Shown piece after piece: positions 9,034-17,653 of a stretch of 64,000 bases of DNA. The first letter of the stretch is position 1, and each line of letters starts with the position of its first letter. A program made the translations under genes and the position numbers. The stretch spans positions 992,001 to 1,056,000 of the forward strand of contig CP136340.1 in the NCBI GenBank assembly GCA_032681305.1. The letters are read 5' to 3'. Source of the DNA: HIMB114 sp008638005. GTDB taxonomy: Bacteria > Pseudomonadota > Alphaproteobacteria > Pelagibacterales > Pelagibacteraceae. The notes under the pieces were generated by a model. It did not search any database. It was not told where the DNA came from and saw only the letters and a list, made by a program, of their open reading frames with translations.

Positions 9034-9501
9034 ATGAGATTCATTAAAAGTCCAAATTTTGATTTAAAAAATAAAAGAAAAGTTAAGTATATTATTATTC
9101 ATTATACAGGCATGAAAACCCAAAAAGCGGCTATTAAAAGATTACAATCAAAGGTTGCAAAAGTAAGCTGTCATTATTTAATTAGTAGAACTGGCATTAT
9201 TTATAGAATGGTGGAAGATAAAAATGTTGCTTGGCACGCTGGTAAATCAAAATGGGGAAGAGATATCAATTTAAACTCAAGTTCAATAGGAATTGAAATG
9301 GTTAATAAAGGTTTTGAAAGTTATCCAAGAGCACAAGTTAAAAGCTTAATAAGTTTATTAAAAAAAATAAAGCATAAGCACAAAATCAAAAAAAATTTTA
9401 TTCTTGGTCATGAGGACATATCTCCGGGAAGAAAAAAAGATCCAGGACCGAAATTTCCTTGGAAAAAATTGTATGACTCTGGACTATCAATAAAACGTTG
9501 A
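9034..9501 (+). CDS. N-acetylmuramoyl-L-alanine amidase, AmpD-like (Amidase_2)
   Basis: A 155-residue zinc amidase that cleaves the bond between N-acetylmuramic acid and the stem peptide; without a signal peptide it probably recycles muropeptides in the cytosol. The first zinc His is in IIIHYTGM at about residue 28. The substrate loop is SCHYLISRTGIIYRMVEDKNVAWHAGKS, split here into SCHYLISRTG and AWHAGKS for reading. The C-terminal LGHEDISPGRKKDPGP supplies the second His and the Asp. The length matches short AmpD/AmiD domains. It is followed at once by rnpB, and sits between envelope genes and the dcw cluster. Confidence 0.9.
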   Translation: MRFIKSPNFDLKNKRKVKYIIIHYTGMKTQKAAIKRLQSKVAKVSCHYLISRTGIIYRMVEDKNVAWHAGKSKWGRDINLNSSSIGIEMVNKGFESYPRAQVKSLISLLKKIKHKHKIKKNFILGHEDISPGRKKDPGPKFPWKKLYDSGLSIKR

Positions 9502-9531
9502 TTTTTAATGTTTTTTTTGATATATTTTTTA

Positions 9532-9885
9532 GGCTAGTTGGTTGAATGGTAGCTCTAATTTAATTAGAGAGGAAAGTCTGGGCTCCATAGGAAAAAGTAC
9601 CAGGTAATACCTGGCAAGAGAAATCTTAGGGATAGTGCCACAGAAAATAAACCGCCTAAATCAAGGCAAGGGTGAAACGGCGAGGTAAGAGCTCACCGCC
9701 TTTTTAGTAATAAAAAGGGCATGGAAAACCCTACTTGGAGCAAGACCAAATAGGAGTAGCGTGATTGAAAAATCAAATATCCTAAATTAGCTACTCGGGT
9801 TGGTTGCTGGAGCTAAGCAGTAATGCTTGGCCAAGATAAATTACCATTTTGAATGACAGAACCCAGCTTACAGACCAGCTAGCAA
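9532..9885 (+). ncRNA. rnpB: RNase P RNA (type A, alphaproteobacterial)
   Basis: The catalytic RNA that trims tRNA 5' leaders. Conserved cores are present in order: GAGGAAAGTCTGGGCTCC near 9568, GGGTGAAACGGCGAGGTAAG near 9670, then GAGCTCACCGC, and the 3' core ACAGAACCCAGCTTACAG near 9857. Helix P1 is formed by 9533-9542 (GCTAGTTGGT) with 9875-9884 (ACCAGCTAGC), with one G-T pair, which fixes both ends to within a few bases. It lies just upstream of mraZ, a position seen in other alphaproteobacteria. No intrinsic terminator is evident after it, so the 3' end may be processed. Confidence 0.95.
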
Positions 9886-9934
9886 AATCATTTCAAATAG
9901 AACAATTAAAGAACAATTATAAGTTGAATTGTAT

Positions 9935-9980
9935 TTGACTATTTTTAAAAAACCATATATTCCCATGAAATCCCATAAAA
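9935..9980 (+). promoter_or_regulatory. dcw promoter with tandem MraZ boxes
   Basis: A -35-like TTGACT at 9935-9940 is followed by TATATT at 9956-9961 (15-base spacer). Overlapping and following it are repeats at a 10-base period: AACCA (9951), TCCCA (9961) and TCCCA (9971). On the other strand these read TGGGA-5-TGGGA plus a degenerate third copy. Known work on E. coli MraZ describes binding to TGGGN direct repeats with 5-base spacers upstream of mraZ, so these look like autoregulatory MraZ boxes covering the start site. Binding is inferred. Confidence 0.65.
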
Positions 9981-10002
9981 AGGATTTTAATGATAAATAA
10001 TT

Positions 10003-10452
10003 ATGTTCATTTCTACATACGAAAACAAACTAGACAAAAAGGGAAGGGTATCTGTGCCAGCTGCATATAGATCATATTTATCATCTCAAGGTTACAATAG
10101 TGTAGTTTGCTATCCTTCATTTACAAATTCCTCAATTGAATTTTGTCCTCAAGATAGGTTAGAAAAAATAATTGAGAGTATTGATACCCTTAGTCCGTTT
10201 GAAGAAAACAGAGATATTTTTTCAACATCAATTTTGGCAAATAGTTTTCAATTAAATTTTGATACTGATGGAAGAGTTACTCTTTCAGAAAAATTAATAA
10301 ATCATACTGGAATTAAAGAAAAAGTATTATTCGTTGGACAAGGTAAAACATTTCAAATGTGGGATCCTATGTCGTTTAAAAAATTTAGTGATGATGCAAG
10401 AAAAAAAGCAAGTTTAAAAAGATCAGAACTAAAATGGAAACAAACTAATTAA
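10003..10452 (+). CDS. mraZ: Transcriptional regulator MraZ
   Basis: MraZ is the AbrB-fold DNA-binding protein that heads many division and cell-wall clusters and represses its own operon in E. coli. The 149-residue protein has the two expected repeats: an N-terminal FISTYENKLDKKGRVSVPAAYR and a second half beginning around residue 85 with QLNFDTDGRVTLSEKLINHTGI. It is first in the dcw cluster, 21 bases before ftsZ, and is preceded by repeats matching MraZ boxes. The ATG at 10003 starts directly at the conserved FxSTYENKLD motif. Confidence 0.95.
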   Translation: MFISTYENKLDKKGRVSVPAAYRSYLSSQGYNSVVCYPSFTNSSIEFCPQDRLEKIIESIDTLSPFEENRDIFSTSILANSFQLNFDTDGRVTLSEKLINHTGIKEKVLFVGQGKTFQMWDPMSFKKFSDDARKKASLKRSELKWKQTN

Positions 10453-10473
10453 ATAAAAAAAAGGAGAAAACCC

Positions 10474-12024
10474 ATGGCAATAAATATAGCAGCACCAGAA
10501 TTAAGAGAACTAAAACCAAGAATAGTTGTACTTGGAGTTGGAGGCGCAGGAGGAAATGCAATCAACAATATGATCGAGGCAGGTATACAGGGTGTTGAAT
10601 TTGTTGCGGCTAATACAGATGCACAAGATTTAAAAAAAAATAAAGCAGATTGTAAAATTCAATTAGGTGCTAATCTAACAAGAGGATTAGGTGCTGGAGC
10701 TAAAGCAGATATTGGTCAAGCAGCAGCTGATGAGTCAATGAATGAGATTATCAATTTATTGCAAGGTGCAAATATGGTTTTTGTAACTGCTGGAATGGGC
10801 GGGGGTACAGGAACCGGGGCTGCTCCTGTAATTGCAAAAGCTGCCAAAGATTTAAACATTCTAACTGTTGCAGTAGTGACTAAGCCTTTTATGTTTGAAG
10901 GACCAGGTAGAATAAGAGTTGCAGAGGCTGGATTGGAAAATTTATCAAAAGTAGTTGATACTAGCATTATCATTCCAAATCAGAATTTATTTAAAATAGC
11001 AGATGAAAAAACAACTTTTCCTCAAGCTTTTAGAATGGCTGATAATGTTTTAATGCATGGAGTAAGAGGAATTACAGATTTAATAGTTCAACCTGGATTA
11101 ATGAATTTAGATTTTGCAGATATTGAAACTATTATGAGCGGTATGGGTAAAGCAATGATGGGAACTGGCGAAGCTGAAGGTGACAAAAGAGCTACGATGG
11201 CATCAGAGGCTGCAATTAATAATCCATTAATTGATGACTATACTTTAAAAGGAGCAAAAGGCTTACTTGTAAATATCACAGGTGGTAATGATATTACTTT
11301 ATTTGAAGTAGATGAGGCTGCAAATAAAATAAGAGCAGAAGTAGACCCTTCTGCAGATATTTTAATTGGCTCGACAATTGATGAGTCTATGAATGGAAAA
11401 ATTAGAGTTTCAATTGTTGTAACTGGTTTAGGCGGAGAAGTAATAAGAAACAAACCTACCTTAAGCGTTGTGCAAAGTAGAAACCAGGGATATTCAAAGG
11501 CAAATTTATTCAATTCATTTCCTGCAAACCAGAATTATGGTCACACTGGTTACAACACTCAACCAAATTCATCACCTAATGCTGCTCAAATGAGCAATAC
11601 TATGTTTGCGTCCGCGTCCACAGCAACCGTAGGAGCAAATGCATTAGATGTTGGTTCGCTTCAAGAAACTACGAAAAATATTACACCTGAAATCAAAACT
11701 AACTATCAGGAAATTCAACAAGAAGTTATTTCAGAAAGCTTAGGCCAAGATGATTTGCTTAAGGATGAGCAAAAGCTAGATAATTTTGAAACTCAAGATA
11801 TTCAAAATACCCTTGATCATGAAACTGAGGAAAAAACTTTAAACGATCAGTTAGATGAGGTTAAAACCGAGTCTCCGTTGCTTTTTACGGGAGATGAGGA
11901 AGTTGCGGAAACAAACGAAGACTTGTCAACTTCTGCAGATTTAGAAACTGATTTGTCTGACATTAATTTTGATGACAAAGACGATCTTGAGATTCCTGCT
12001 TTCTTAAGAAGACAAACTAATTAG
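10474..12024 (+). CDS. ftsZ: Cell division protein FtsZ
   Basis: FtsZ is the tubulin-like GTPase that forms the division ring. The 516-residue protein has the GTP-binding GVGGAGGNAINNMIEAG, the tubulin signature GGGTGTGAAPVIAK, the T7 region PLIDDYTLKGAKGLLVNITG, a long glutamine/glutamate-rich linker from about residue 330, and the C-terminal peptide EIPAFLRRQ that binds FtsA and other partners. A strong Shine-Dalgarno (AAGGAG) sits 9 bases before the ATG. Its position is unusual: ftsZ normally follows ftsQ-ftsA at the far end of the cluster, but here it lies between mraZ and rsmH. It would therefore respond to the mraZ promoter and MraZ boxes. Confidence 0.98.
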   Translation: MAINIAAPELRELKPRIVVLGVGGAGGNAINNMIEAGIQGVEFVAANTDAQDLKKNKADCKIQLGANLTRGLGAGAKADIGQAAADESMNEIINLLQGANMVFVTAGMGGGTGTGAAPVIAKAAKDLNILTVAVVTKPFMFEGPGRIRVAEAGLENLSKVVDTSIIIPNQNLFKIADEKTTFPQAFRMADNVLMHGVRGITDLIVQPGLMNLDFADIETIMSGMGKAMMGTGEAEGDKRATMASEAAINNPLIDDYTLKGAKGLLVNITGGNDITLFEVDEAANKIRAEVDPSADILIGSTIDESMNGKIRVSIVVTGLGGEVIRNKPTLSVVQSRNQGYSKANLFNSFPANQNYGHTGYNTQPNSSPNAAQMSNTMFASASTATVGANALDVGSLQETTKNITPEIKTNYQEIQQEVISESLGQDDLLKDEQKLDNFETQDIQNTLDHETEEKTLNDQLDEVKTESPLLFTGDEEVAETNEDLSTSADLETDLSDINFDDKDDLEIPAFLRRQTN

Positions 12025-12036
12025 TAAAGATGATCA

Positions 12037-13035
12037 ATGTCACTGGATATTATAAAACATTATCCAGTGATGTTGAATGAAGTCACTAGATACATTCAAG
12101 ATAATCAGACAATTTTAGACTGCACTTTTGGAGGCGGTAGTTACTCAAATGAGATTTTAAAAAAATTTAAAAACAACTACGTAATAGCAGTTGATCGAGA
12201 TAAAAATGTTATACAATTTGCAGATAGTATAAGTAAAAAATATATAAATCGTTTTTCATTTAATAATATTACCTTTTCGAACATAAAAGATTTAAAAGAA
12301 TTTAAAGATATTGATTATTTTATTTTTGATTTAGGGGTATCTCACTTTCAACTTAAAGACTCACAAAGAGGATTTTCATTTTTACTAAATGGAAAAATTG
12401 ATATGGGCATGGGATTAAATCAATTTAATGGATATGATTTAATTAATAATATCTCAAAAAATGATCTTAAAAATATTTTAAAGTATTTTGGAGAAGAAAG
12501 TTTTGCACCTCAAATTTCAAATGCAATTATCAAATATCGAACTAAACAAAAAATTAAGACAACTTTAGAATTATCTGAAATTATCAATTCTGTTAAATTT
12601 AAAAAAGGAAAAACAAATCCTGCAACCAAGTCCTTTCAAGCAATTAGAATGGTTGTAAATCAAGAATTAAGCGAGATATACAAAACTTTAAAATATATAA
12701 TCGAACATAGCAAAATAAACTCAAAGGTTATTATTGTCAGTTTTCATTCATTAGAAGATTTGCTTGTTAAAAGGATTATGAATTTTTATGGAAAGGAAAA
12801 AAGCATATCAAGATATGTGCCAGAAAAACAAAATTATTCAGAAGATATTTCAGTTAAAATTTTAACTAAAAAGCCTATTCAAGCTAGCCAAAAAGAAGTT
12901 ATTGAAAATCCAAGTTCCCGATCTGCTAAGTTAAGAGTATTTCAAAAAATATCAAAACCTATTAACTCATTAGATCGAGAAGATTTAAAAATGGAAAAAT
13001 ATTTTCTATTGGAGGATGAGTGTTTAAAAATATAA
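12037..13035 (+). CDS. rsmH: 16S rRNA (cytosine-1402-N4)-methyltransferase RsmH (MraW)
   Basis: RsmH methylates C1402 of 16S rRNA in the decoding centre using S-adenosylmethionine. The 332-residue protein starts with HYPVMLNEVTRYI, carries the SAM-binding DCTFGGGSYSNEIL and DYFIFDLGVSHFQLKDSQRGFSF motifs, and has the substrate-side ATKSFQAIRMVVNQEL and VIIVSFHSLEDLLVKRIM segments. It lies 12 bases after ftsZ and overlaps the next gene by 16 bases. In most dcw clusters it is second, after mraZ; here ftsZ is inserted between them. Confidence 0.97.
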   Translation: MSLDIIKHYPVMLNEVTRYIQDNQTILDCTFGGGSYSNEILKKFKNNYVIAVDRDKNVIQFADSISKKYINRFSFNNITFSNIKDLKEFKDIDYFIFDLGVSHFQLKDSQRGFSFLLNGKIDMGMGLNQFNGYDLINNISKNDLKNILKYFGEESFAPQISNAIIKYRTKQKIKTTLELSEIINSVKFKKGKTNPATKSFQAIRMVVNQELSEIYKTLKYIIEHSKINSKVIIVSFHSLEDLLVKRIMNFYGKEKSISRYVPEKQNYSEDISVKILTKKPIQASQKEVIENPSSRSAKLRVFQKISKPINSLDREDLKMEKYFLLEDECLKI

Positions 13036-13295
13036 TTTTTTCAATTTTAATATTTGTAATTGGGGCTTATTTTACAAATTATTACAAAAATAAATCTAAA
13101 GATTTAGAATTATTAATTGAAAAAAAAAAAGAAGTTATTTTTGAATTGAAACGTTCCAATGAAATAGAACTAAAAGAAAATGTTTATTTAAAATCTCCAG
13201 AAAATATTAAAAAATTAGCAAAAAAACACTTAGAAAATGATTATATTTTTTTTGATCAACAGAATATTGAATTTTTAAAAATAAATGAAAAATAA
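13020..13295 (+). CDS. ftsL: FtsL-like small division protein
   Basis: A 91-residue single-pass membrane protein. Residues 2-20 are a hydrophobic helix (FKNIIFSILIFVIGAYFT) followed by a lysine/glutamate-rich stretch suited to a coiled coil. Sequence identity to known FtsL was not judged, since the family is poorly conserved. The assignment rests on size, topology and its place between rsmH and ftsI. FtsL links with FtsB and FtsQ and activates FtsWI. The GTG start at 13020 is supported by GGAGG at 13012-13016 within the end of rsmH. It overlaps ftsI by 11 bases. Confidence 0.7.
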   Translation: MFKNIIFSILIFVIGAYFTNYYKNKSKDLELLIEKKKEVIFELKRSNEIELKENVYLKSPENIKKLAKKHLENDYIFFDQQNIEFLKINEK

Positions 13296-14952
13296 AGATC
13301 AGCTTAATTTATATTTTGACGAAGGCTCTTTTCAAAAAAAAGAAAATAAAAATTTAGATGTTAGAATTAATATCATAATATCTGTTTTTCTAATTTTTTC
13401 TTTTTTAACAGTATCTAAGCTGTTTGCTCTTGGTATGGATAAAAAGAATTTTTTTTTTTATGAAACTTATTTATCCGAACCAGTGAAAAGAAGACCTATC
13501 GTTGATCAGAATAATAATTTATTAGCATATAATATCAAAACTCATGATTTAATAATTAGAACAAAAAAAATAAAGAATTTTGAAAATCTAAATTTAAAAC
13601 TAAAAATTAAATTTCCAAATATTGATTTAAAAAAAATAAAAAATTTCAATGATAAATCTTTTCATATTATTAAAAAAAACTTAAATCCAAGCGAATATAA
13701 TAAAGCCATTTCTTTAGGTGAGCCATCTATTGAATTAGTAAGTAACGAGGCGAGGATTTATCCTCAAAAAAATTTATTTTCTCATATTATTGGTAATATT
13801 GATACAGATAACCAGGGTGTATCAGGCATAGAAAAATTTCTAAATGATGATTTAATCGATCAGAGCAAAATTGAAACACCAGTTGTATTGTCTCTTGATC
13901 AAAATTTACAATTTATCATCCACCAAACATTGACCGAAGGATTGAAGGTTTTTAGTGCTAAAGGTGCATCTGCAGTTTTGATTAATGCAAATAATGGAAA
14001 AGTAGCCTCAATGGTATCTTTGCCAGATTATAATTTAAATGAACGATCAATTAACAACCAAGATAATTACTTTAATAAAAATACTAAAGGATTATATGAA
14101 ATGGGATCGGTTTTTAAAACTTTTGCAATTGCAAATGGATTAGAATTTGGAAAGATCTCTCGAGAAAAGATATATAATGATTTACCAAGCCAAGTAACTT
14201 GTGGAAAGTATGTAATAGAAGAATACAAATATTCTAAAGACAAAAAAAATTTAAGTGTCAATGATATACTTGTTGAGTCATCTAACATTGGAACCATAAG
14301 AGTCGTACAGGATACGGGTTTAGAAAATTATCAGAATTTTTTAAAAAAAATTGGTATTTTTGATTACTCAAAAGTTGAACTTCCAGAAGTTTCTGCCTCT
14401 ACGAATATTAGATGGGGAAAATGTAGAACGTTAACAGCAAGTTTTGGACATGGAATTAATACTTCACCGTTGCAATTAACTAGAGCTTTTGCCGCCATTA
14501 TTAATGGTGGAAATTTATATGAAACATCGATTTTAAAAAACAAGCCTGTTAAGGTTTCTTCAAAAATTATGTCAGAATCAAATAGTGAAATTATGAGAGA
14601 AATATTGAGAACAAATGTAGATAAAAAATATTACAGAGGTGGAAGTGGCAGAAAGGCAGATATCAATGGTTATGATGTGATGGGAAAAACAGGCACTGCT
14701 TTAAAACCATCAAAATCTCAAAAAGGTTATTCTAATGAAATATTAAATGTTTTTACTTCTGCATTTCAAGTTGATGGTAACTACTTTGCGCTAACAGTAC
14801 TTATTGATGAGCCAAAAGGCTCACCTGAGCTTTGGGGTCACAATAGAAGAGAATCTGGATGGAATGCTGGATATTTAAACGGCCAAATTATTCAAAAAAT
14901 TGGACCTATTTTGAACACATTAGATTATCAAAGTGTAGCAAAATTAAATTAA
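13285..14952 (+). CDS. ftsI: Septal peptidoglycan transpeptidase FtsI (PBP3)
   Basis: FtsI cross-links septal peptidoglycan in partnership with FtsW. The 555-residue class B penicillin-binding protein has one N-terminal membrane helix (about residues 28-50), a pedestal domain beginning with the conserved RRPIVDQNNNLLAYN, and a transpeptidase domain. The active serine is in EMGSVFKTF (Ser275), the SxN motif is in ESSNIGT, and the KTG motif is in MGKTGTA (Lys468). It overlaps ftsL upstream, and its stop codon shares a base with the murE start. Confidence 0.96.
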   Translation: MKNKDQLNLYFDEGSFQKKENKNLDVRINIIISVFLIFSFLTVSKLFALGMDKKNFFFYETYLSEPVKRRPIVDQNNNLLAYNIKTHDLIIRTKKIKNFENLNLKLKIKFPNIDLKKIKNFNDKSFHIIKKNLNPSEYNKAISLGEPSIELVSNEARIYPQKNLFSHIIGNIDTDNQGVSGIEKFLNDDLIDQSKIETPVVLSLDQNLQFIIHQTLTEGLKVFSAKGASAVLINANNGKVASMVSLPDYNLNERSINNQDNYFNKNTKGLYEMGSVFKTFAIANGLEFGKISREKIYNDLPSQVTCGKYVIEEYKYSKDKKNLSVNDILVESSNIGTIRVVQDTGLENYQNFLKKIGIFDYSKVELPEVSASTNIRWGKCRTLTASFGHGINTSPLQLTRAFAAIINGGNLYETSILKNKPVKVSSKIMSESNSEIMREILRTNVDKKYYRGGSGRKADINGYDVMGKTGTALKPSKSQKGYSNEILNVFTSAFQVDGNYFALTVLIDEPKGSPELWGHNRRESGWNAGYLNGQIIQKIGPILNTLDYQSVAKLN

Positions 14953-16331
14953 TGCTTATTGATAGTTTAATAAAAAAAAGTTTTTCATATGACTCAAGGT
15001 TATTAAAAAAAAACGAATTATTTTTTGATTTTGTATCAAGTCAGAAAAAGAAAAATCCATTTATTGATGAAATTTTAAAAAAAAAACCATATAAAATTAT
15101 CACAGAACATCCATTTAAAAAAAATAATAAATTTATATTAAAAAAAAAGGTTAAGATTTTTTATAATTATCTAGTTAAAAAAAAATATTCAAAATTACCC
15201 GAAAATTTAGTTGCGGTTACAGGAACGAATGGAAAAACATCTGTGGCTAATTTTTATTATCAATTGTTAACTTTGAATAAAATACCTTGCGCATCAATTG
15301 GAACCTTAGGATTTTTTTATAATAAAAAATTTAAAAAAAGTAACTTAACAACTCCCGATAATCTAAAAATTTTAAATTTTTTAAAATTTATTAAACAACA
15401 CAACATAAATAATGCTATTCTTGAAGCGTCAAGTCATGGTCTAGTACAGGGTAGGTTAGAAAATTTAAAATTTAAGAATGCAATATTTACAAACTTTTCA
15501 CAAGATCATTTAGATTATCACAAATCAATGAAGTCTTATCTAAGTGCCAAATTGATATTATTTAAAAAATATTTAACTAAAAACTCTAATATTATCTGTG
15601 ATGATAATATAGCAAAATTACTGAGCAAAAATCAAATTAGTAACAAAAATTTTAATTTATTATTACAAAGTAAAAAAAAATTACCATTTAAGCTTATTAG
15701 TCATACCGCAAAAAATTTTCAAACAACTTTAAAAATAAATTTTAATAATAATATTCATGTTGTTAATGTTAACCTCATTGGAGATATTCAAATTAAAAAT
15801 TTATATCAGTCAATGGTTGCGGCATTTCAAAATGGATTAAAATTTAATTTAATATTAAAATCGTTAACAAAAATTAAGCCAATTAATGGTAGGTTAAATA
15901 TTTTTAAAAACCATACCAAAATCGTTTGTTTAGATTATGCTCATACTCCTGATGGCCTTGAAAAAGCTATTATGACTTTAAAAAGTCATTTTAAAAAAAA
16001 TATTAACATTGTCTTTGGATGTGGAGGAGATCGAGACATTCAAAAGAGAAAAAAAATGGGAAAAATAGCCGCCAAATATTGTAAAAATATAATTTTAACG
16101 GATGACAACCCGAGAAATGAAAATCCAAATAAGATTATAAGTCAAATATATAACGGTTCAAAAAAGGGATTACTTATACGCAATAGGAAAATGGCAATTA
16201 AAAAAGGAATAAATCTTACAAAACCTAACGAAATACTTTTAGTTGCCGGAAAAGGTCATGAAAATTATCAAATAATAAAAAATAAAAAGATATTTTTTTC
16301 AGACGCTAAAGAAATTAAAAATAATTTATGA
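14952..16331 (+). CDS. murE: UDP-MurNAc-tripeptide synthetase MurE (meso-diaminopimelate type)
   Basis: MurE adds the third stem-peptide residue to UDP-MurNAc-L-Ala-D-Glu. The ATP loop is VTGTNGKTSVANF and the central domain has TTPDNLKILNFL and LEASSHGLVQGRLENL. The C-terminal TDDNPRNENP carries the DNPR motif typical of enzymes using meso-diaminopimelate, as expected in a Gram-negative. The frame is open 31 codons further upstream, inside ftsI, but the ATG at 14952 (TAATG with the ftsI stop) gives a normal 459-residue protein and is preferred. The protein is very lysine/asparagine rich. Confidence 0.95.
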   Translation: MLIDSLIKKSFSYDSRLLKKNELFFDFVSSQKKKNPFIDEILKKKPYKIITEHPFKKNNKFILKKKVKIFYNYLVKKKYSKLPENLVAVTGTNGKTSVANFYYQLLTLNKIPCASIGTLGFFYNKKFKKSNLTTPDNLKILNFLKFIKQHNINNAILEASSHGLVQGRLENLKFKNAIFTNFSQDHLDYHKSMKSYLSAKLILFKKYLTKNSNIICDDNIAKLLSKNQISNKNFNLLLQSKKKLPFKLISHTAKNFQTTLKINFNNNIHVVNVNLIGDIQIKNLYQSMVAAFQNGLKFNLILKSLTKIKPINGRLNIFKNHTKIVCLDYAHTPDGLEKAIMTLKSHFKKNINIVFGCGGDRDIQKRKKMGKIAAKYCKNIILTDDNPRNENPNKIISQIYNGSKKGLLIRNRKMAIKKGINLTKPNEILLVAGKGHENYQIIKNKKIFFSDAKEIKNNL

Positions 16332-17653
16332 GCTATAATTCTTTTTTTTTTAAAAATTTTTACATTGATAGTCGTGAAGTTAAAGAAAATTCAATTTTTA
16401 TTTGTTTAAAAGGGGAAAATAATGATGGTCATAAATATATTAAGTCTACACTAAAAAAATATAAAAAAACCATTATTGTTTGTGAAAATTCATCAAAATT
16501 CGTAAAACAATTAAGGCATCATAAAAGAATATTTTTATGTAATTCAACCCATAAATTTTTACATGATCTGGCCAAGGTTAAGAGGTTTTTATTAAATAAA
16601 AATTTTTTTATAGGTATTACAGGTAGCTCCGGCAAGACTACATTAAAAGAAATGATTTATGACGTATTAAAAAAATTTGGCACATCCTATAAATCAATAA
16701 AATCTTATAATAATCATATTGGTCTACCCCTCACTTTATTAAACCAAAAAATAAAATCAAAATTTAACATTTATGAACTTGGAATGAATAAAGATGGTGA
16801 AATTGATTTTTTAAGTAAAATTTTAAAGCCTGATATTGGTATAATAACAAATATTGGCGAAGCCCATTTGGGAAATTTGGGAAGCATAAACAATATTGCA
16901 AAAGCTAAGAGTGAATTAATTTATAATATTAAAGCTGGAGGAACGGTTATTCTCAATAGGGATTGTAAATTTTTTAACAAATTAAAGGTTATTGCAAAAA
17001 AGAATAAATTAAAAATATTATCATTTGGCTTAAATAAGAAATCAACTATTCATTATAACGTCATAGATAATTTTACATTCGAGATATCTTTTAGAAATCG
17101 CAAGATAAAGATTAAGTTAAATCATTTAAATGTTAATATCATTCGGAATATTTTAGTATGTTTTTTAGTTTTAAATTTTTTTAAATTTAATTATCTAAAA
17201 ATTATAAAAAATTTTAATAAAATAAAAATTTTAAATGGCAGGGGAAATATTGTTAGATTGAAGAAAAAAAATATTGAAATTATTGATGACAGTTATAATT
17301 CAAATCCAATTTCATTAAAATCATCAATAAAATATTTTGATAATCTGCCAACAAATAAAAATAAAATAGTTGTTATTGGAGATATGCTTGAACTGGGAAA
17401 ATTTTCTAAAGCAAAACATTATGAAATTGGTAAGCTATTAGTAAATTTAAATTTTAATAACGTTTTCTTAGTTGGAAAAGAAACAAAGGTAATTTTTGAT
17501 AAAATTTATAAACATTGTGAATGTAAACACTATTTAAATATCAATAAATTTAAAAAAGATTTTAAAAATGTTTTAGTAGAAAATTCTATAATTTTGTTTA
17601 AAGCTTCTAATGGTGTTGGATTATATAAGCTTTTATCTAATAAAATATATTAA
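16328..17653 (+). CDS. murF: UDP-MurNAc-tripeptide-D-Ala-D-Ala ligase MurF
   Basis: MurF adds D-Ala-D-Ala to complete the UDP-MurNAc-pentapeptide. The 441-residue protein has the N-terminal DSREVKENSIFICLKG domain, the ATP loop GITGSSGKTTLKEM at about residue 97, ELGMNKDGEIDFLSKILKPD, TNIGEAHLGNLGS, and the C-terminal DDSYNSNPISLKSS. It overlaps murE by four bases (ATGA) and mraY by one. Base composition is at the AT-rich extreme of the window, but all motifs are intact. Confidence 0.95.
   Translation: MSYNSFFFKNFYIDSREVKENSIFICLKGENNDGHKYIKSTLKKYKKTIIVCENSSKFVKQLRHHKRIFLCNSTHKFLHDLAKVKRFLLNKNFFIGITGSSGKTTLKEMIYDVLKKFGTSYKSIKSYNNHIGLPLTLLNQKIKSKFNIYELGMNKDGEIDFLSKILKPDIGIITNIGEAHLGNLGSINNIAKAKSELIYNIKAGGTVILNRDCKFFNKLKVIAKKNKLKILSFGLNKKSTIHYNVIDNFTFEISFRNRKIKIKLNHLNVNIIRNILVCFLVLNFFKFNYLKIIKNFNKIKILNGRGNIVRLKKKNIEIIDDSYNSNPISLKSSIKYFDNLPTNKNKIVVIGDMLELGKFSKAKHYEIGKLLVNLNFNNVFLVGKETKVIFDKIYKHCECKHYLNINKFKKDFKNVLVENSIILFKASNGVGLYKLLSNKIY

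Noticed and set aside
14859..14951. 31-codon N-terminal extension of MurE
   Set aside because: It lies within ftsI, has no MurE similarity, and the TAATG start at 14952 gives a normal-length enzyme.
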